The translations under genes were made by a program, and so were the position numbers. A stretch of DNA of 56,802 nucleotides, from contig JBDHZV010000005.1 of NCBI GenBank assembly GCA_039812125.1, positions 1 to 56,802 on the forward strand, read 5' to 3'. The notes under the pieces were generated by a model. It saw nothing but the letters and a program-made list of their open reading frames with translations, did not search any database and was not told where the DNA came from. Shown piece by piece: positions 53,734-56,802 of this stretch. Within the stretch, counting starts at the first letter, position 1. Every line of letters begins with the position of its first letter. Origin of the DNA: Prado023 sp039812125 (lineage in GTDB: Bacteria > Actinomycetota > Actinomycetes > S36-B12 > CAIYMF01).

Positions 53734-54972
53734 GTGAGCGACACGACCCGGGAGGGCCAGCCCCCCGCCTCCCGGGACGGCATCCCGCTGCAGGGCACGG
53801 CGGTGGTGGGCGCCGGGCTGCTGGTGTCCCAGCTGATCGCGACCGCCCAGATGCTCGTGGTGTCGCGGCTGCTCGGCCCGGTCCAGTTCGGCGTCTTCGG
53901 CGCCCTGGCTGTCGTGCTGCTGCTGGGCTCGACCGTGATGGCCGCCACCCAGGTGGTGGTCGCCCGCCACGTCGCGTCCGGCCGCTCGGCCGAGCACATC
54001 AGCACGCGGGCGATCCTGGTGGCCGGGCTGGCCGCGTGCGTGGTCGGCCTGCTCGCCGTCCCCGTGCTCACCCATGCCCTGCACCTGTCCGGGGCCGCCG
54101 GCGCCGTCCTGGTCGCCCTGGCCTTCGTCCCGCTGACCGTGACGGGGGGCCAGCTGGGCCTGCTGCAGGGCGCCGAGGAGCACCACCGGCTCGGGTCGCT
54201 GTACGTCGTGTCCACCGGGTTGCGCGTGGCCGGGGCGATCACCGGGGCCGCGGTGGGTGGCACCGCGACCGCGACCCTGCTGGGCCTGGCCCTGGGAGCC
54301 ACCGCGGGGGCGCTGGCAGGTCGGTTGATGCTCGTGCGCGAGCCACCGTCCGGACCGCGGGAGGAGACTCCCCGCGCGCTGCTCGTGGAGATCACCCACG
54401 CCGCCCACGCCCTGGTCGCGCTCTACGCCCTGACCAACCTCGACGTGCTCATCGCCCGTGCCCAGCTGTCCCCGCACGACGCGGGCCTGTACGCCGCCGG
54501 GGCCCTGGTGGCCCGGGCCGTGTTCTTCCTGCCCCAGGCCGTGCTGGTGGCCGCGTTCCCCCGGATGGTCGCGGGCTCGCGCGAGGTGCAGCGCCAGGCC
54601 GTGCTGGTGGTCGCGGCGCTCGGCCTGCTGGCCACCCTGGTCGTCGCGAGCGTGCCCGACCTGGTGGTGCGCGTCGTGTCCGGCACCCAGTACGCCGCGG
54701 TCGCCGCGCAGGTGTGGGTGTTCGCCCTGGCGGGGGCCGGCTTCGGCGTCGTTCAGGTCCTGCTCTATGCCCGGATGGCGCACCACGATCGCCGTGCGGC
54801 CGTGCTGCTGTGGTCCGGCGTGGCCGCCCTCGCCACCCTCGGGCTGTCCGTGGGCACCAGCATCGCCGCCCTGGCCACCTGCGCCGCCGCGGTTGCCTGG
54901 ACCGTCGCCGCAGCCGGGATGGTGTGGGCGCGCACCAGCCCCCCCGGCCGGTTCCCGGTCGACACAGACTGA
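53734..54972 (+). CDS. Polysaccharide/oligosaccharide flippase-like membrane protein
   Basis: A 412-residue protein with about twelve predicted membrane helices of the MOP/Wzx type. The N-terminal L-V-V-S-R-L-L-G-P-V-Q-F-G stretch after the first helix is the family hallmark for lipid-linked oligosaccharide translocases. No glycosyltransferase or polymerase genes are adjacent, so the carried substrate is unknown. I chose the GTG at 53734, preceded by GAGG; an in-frame ATG at 53716 is possible. It is divergent from coaE with 78 bp between them. Confidence 0.85.
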   Translation: MSDTTREGQPPASRDGIPLQGTAVVGAGLLVSQLIATAQMLVVSRLLGPVQFGVFGALAVVLLLGSTVMAATQVVVARHVASGRSAEHISTRAILVAGLAACVVGLLAVPVLTHALHLSGAAGAVLVALAFVPLTVTGGQLGLLQGAEEHHRLGSLYVVSTGLRVAGAITGAAVGGTATATLLGLALGATAGALAGRLMLVREPPSGPREETPRALLVEITHAAHALVALYALTNLDVLIARAQLSPHDAGLYAAGALVARAVFFLPQAVLVAAFPRMVAGSREVQRQAVLVVAALGLLATLVVASVPDLVVRVVSGTQYAAVAAQVWVFALAGAGFGVVQVLLYARMAHHDRRAAVLLWSGVAALATLGLSVGTSIAALATCAAAVAWTVAAAGMVWARTSPPGRFPVDTD

Positions 54973-55090
54973 GCGCGACCCGGCACCCCGCCACGCCGAC
55001 CGGCACCCGCCACCCCGCACCATCCCGCAGCACCCCGCTGCCTGGATCCCGCCAGCCGGCACCGGGACTCCCGGACGGCCCGGTCACGAC
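54973..55090. other. C-rich intergenic stretch with short imperfect repeats
   Basis: No gene is visible. Several imperfect copies of CCGGCACC and CCCGCACC-like units occur between the flippase gene and the rpsA terminator. They look like low-complexity drift rather than an array. Confidence 0.4.
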
Positions 55091-55122
55091 GATGGCCCCC
55101 GCTCGTGGGAGCGGGGGCCATC
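55091..55122. terminator. 14-bp perfect hairpin terminator after rpsA
   Basis: Arms 55091-55104 and 55109-55122 pair perfectly around a GTGG loop, 17 bp beyond the rpsA stop. It lies between convergent rpsA and the flippase gene, so it can act in both directions. Confidence 0.85.
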
Positions 55123-55139
55123 ATTCTGCGAAGGCTGGA

Positions 55140-56603
55140 TCAGGCGTCGCCGCCGGTCAGCTTCTCGCGCAGGGCCTGCAGGGCCTGGTCGGAGGCCAGG
55201 GTGCCCGCGGCGTCGGACACGGAGTCCGACGTGTACTGGGACATGGCCTCGCCGGACTCGAGGGCGGCCGCCTGGTCGGCGTGCTTGGCCTCCTCGACCT
55301 GCTTCATGTGCTGCTCCCAGCGGGCATGGGCCTCGGCGTACTGGGCCTCCCACTCGGCGCGCTGGTCCTCGAAGCCGACCTTCCACTCGCCCGTGTCGGG
55401 GTCGAAGCCCTCGGGGCCGATGTAGGTCCCGGCCTCGTCGTAGGACGGGGCCATGCCGTAGAGGTACGGGTCGAACTCCTCGGAGCCCACCCCGGAGGTG
55501 TTCTCGTTGGCCTGCTTGAGGCTCAGCGAGATCCGGCGACGCTCCAGGTCGATGTCGATGACCTTGACGAAGATGTCGTCGTTGACGGTCACGACCTGCT
55601 CGGGGATCTCGACGTGGCGCTCGGCGAGCTCGGAGATGTGCACCAGGCCCTCGATGCCCTCCTCGACGCGGACGAACGCGCCGAACGGGACGAGCTTGGT
55701 GACCTTGCCGGGCACGACCTGGCCCATCTGGTGGGTCCGGGCGAAGTGCTGCCACGGATCCTCCTGGGTCGCCTTCAGCGACAGCGAGACGCGCTCGCGG
55801 TCCATGTCGACGTCCAGGACCTCGACCGTGACCTCGTCACCGACCGACACGACCTCGCTCGGGTGGTCGATGTGCTTCCACGACAGCTCGGACACGTGCA
55901 CCAGGCCGTCCACACCGCCGAGGTCGACGAACGCCCCGAAGTTGACGATCGAGGACACGACGCCGTTGCGGATCTGGCCGCGCTGCAGCTGGTTGAGGAA
56001 GTTGGTGCGGACCTCGGACTGGGTCTGCTCGAGCCAGGCGCGCCGGGACAGCACCACGTTGTTGCGGTTCTTGTCCAGCTCGATGATCTTGGCCTCGATC
56101 TCCTTGCCGACGTACGGCTGGAGGTCGCGCACGCGGCGCATCTCGACCAGGGAGGCCGGCAGGAAGCCGCGCAGCCCGATGTCGAGGATCAGGCCGCCCT
56201 TGACGACCTCGATCACCTTGCCGGTGACGACGCCGTCCTCCTCCTTGATCTTCTCGATCGTGCCCCAGGCGCGCTCGTACTGGGCGCGCTTCTTGGACAG
56301 GATGAGGCGACCCTCCTTGTCCTCCTTCTGGAGGACCAGGGCCTCGACGGAGTCGCCGACCGAGACGATCTCGGACGGGTCGACGTCGTGCTTGATGGAG
56401 AGCTCGCGGGACGGGATGACGCCCTCGGTCTTGTAGCCGATGTCGAGCAGCACCTCGTCGCGGTCGACCTTGACGATGGTGCCCTCGACGATGTCGCCGT
56501 CGTCGAAGTTCTTGATGGTCGCGTCGATGGCGGCCAGGAAGTCCTCGCTGCTGCCGATGTCGTTGATCGCGACCTGGGGCGCAGCGGTGGGGGTGATGGT
56601 CAT
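55140..56603 (-). CDS. rpsA: 30S ribosomal protein S1
   Basis: mRNA-binding ribosomal protein of 487 residues. Four S1 RNA-binding domains are visible, at about 36-105, 123-188, 209-277 and 294-363, each with the G-x-V pattern (for example G-A-F-V-D-L-G-G-V-D-G-L-V-H). The remaining roughly 120 residues form an acidic, Trp/Ala/Glu-rich tail. Four domains plus such a tail is the usual actinobacterial form, against six domains in E. coli. The ATG is followed by the T-I-T-P-T-A-A-P start found in related genera. The leader is long. Confidence 0.97.
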   Translation of the reverse strand: MTITPTAAPQVAINDIGSSEDFLAAIDATIKNFDDGDIVEGTIVKVDRDEVLLDIGYKTEGVIPSRELSIKHDVDPSEIVSVGDSVEALVLQKEDKEGRLILSKKRAQYERAWGTIEKIKEEDGVVTGKVIEVVKGGLILDIGLRGFLPASLVEMRRVRDLQPYVGKEIEAKIIELDKNRNNVVLSRRAWLEQTQSEVRTNFLNQLQRGQIRNGVVSSIVNFGAFVDLGGVDGLVHVSELSWKHIDHPSEVVSVGDEVTVEVLDVDMDRERVSLSLKATQEDPWQHFARTHQMGQVVPGKVTKLVPFGAFVRVEEGIEGLVHISELAERHVEIPEQVVTVNDDIFVKVIDIDLERRRISLSLKQANENTSGVGSEEFDPYLYGMAPSYDEAGTYIGPEGFDPDTGEWKVGFEDQRAEWEAQYAEAHARWEQHMKQVEEAKHADQAAALESGEAMSQYTSDSVSDAAGTLASDQALQALREKLTGGDA

Positions 56604-56776
56604 GGAGTGGTTCTGCTCCGGTGGATGGTCGTCAGGCGTGGCACGTGCACGGGCCCGTGTTCACCCGCCGTGGGTTCCTGGCCGGTGAGAGTCCGGTGCG
56701 GCGACGACATGAACGGCACGTGCCTGCTCGGTCTGAGGCGCGTGCAGGCCCGCAACGCCCTGCAAGGATAGCCCAC
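56604..56776 (-). promoter_or_regulatory. rpsA promoter and long leader with CACGTG motifs
   Basis: On the minus strand TATCCT (56765-56770) is a good -10 and implies a leader of about 155 nt. The region carries CACGTG at 56642-56647 and 56717-56722, plus a 12-bp palindrome at 56648-56659; a third CACGTG lies at 56774-56779. These could form leader structures or protein sites. No known riboswitch is recognised. Confidence 0.45.
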
Positions 56777-56802
56777 GTGCCCGAACCGCCGCCACGACCC
56801 GC
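56777..56802 (+). CDS. Possible start of a divergent gene (partial)
   Basis: A GTG at 56777 opens a frame that reads V-P-E-P-P-P-R-P to the window end. It is preceded by AAGGAT with 7 nt spacing, a leaderless-type promoter overlapping the rpsA -10. Only eight codons are visible, so this is a suggestion only; upstream of rpsA a methyltransferase or polA gene is common. Confidence 0.25.

Overview
This window is core chromosome of a very GC-rich actinomycete. SepH, WhiA, RbpA, the CpfC-type ferrochelatase, the SufR-SufB-SufD-Rieske-SufC-SufS-SufU-SufT operon and the uvrC-rapZ-yvcK-whiA-pgk-tpiA-secG block are all actinobacterial hallmarks. Gene order and family mix fit a Micrococcales/Kineosporiales-like lineage, but sequence reading alone cannot fix the genus. 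I see no tRNA, rRNA, CRISPR array, insertion sequence, prophage or attachment site. Genes are packed tightly, often sharing ATGA, GTGA or TGATG at stop/start junctions, and many transcripts look leaderless: a TANNNT -10 box lies 6-7 nt before the start codon.

Layout. 1-4.6 kb: a partial inositol monophosphatase-like gene and hemH (minus), divergent sepH (plus), then a phosphodiesterase and a DUF5998 gene (minus). 4.6-11.6 kb: a GNAT/NDP-forming acyl-CoA synthetase fusion (minus), diverging from a topoisomerase IV-type subunit A gene that is coupled to a sucrase/ferredoxin-like gene and followed by an SDR gene. 11.6-22.9 kb: accessory and housekeeping genes, namely an ABC exporter, an enoyl-CoA hydratase, a small HTH protein, an ABC-F protein, a zinc peptidase, an FAD oxidoreductase, a GNAT protein, glgX, a lipoprotein, a CMD-like protein and a MerR regulator. 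22.9-29.4 kb: the complete suf Fe-S assembly operon. 29.5-36.2 kb: an ABC transporter pair and the haem A/haem O synthases ctaA and ctaB, with a two-component system and a divergent Pro/Thr-rich membrane-anchored protein inserted between them. 36.2-46.1 kb: tkt, then rbpA, secG, tpiA, pgk, whiA, yvcK, rapZ and uvrC. 46.1-53.7 kb: a Rieske Tat lipoprotein, uvrA, terC, uvrB and coaE. 53.7-56.8 kb: a lone polysaccharide flippase-like gene and rpsA.

Functional themes are Fe-S and haem supply (suf, hemH, ctaA, ctaB, two Rieske proteins), nucleotide excision repair (uvrA, uvrB, uvrC), lower glycolysis and transketolase (tpiA, pgk, tkt), and actinobacterial regulation of division and transcription (sepH, whiA, yvcK, rapZ, rbpA).

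No wholly new system such as a defence island or biosynthetic cluster is visible. The best candidates for a second look are: the two-component system with its divergent Pro/Thr-rich protein and an 11-bp-spaced direct repeat between them; the widespread leaderless promoter geometry, including a leaderless sufR with an inverted repeat over its -10 box; the loss or relocation of gap and of the usual pentose-phosphate genes from their conserved positions; and the Rieske lipoprotein with a Cys/His-rich cytoplasmic tip in the uvr region.
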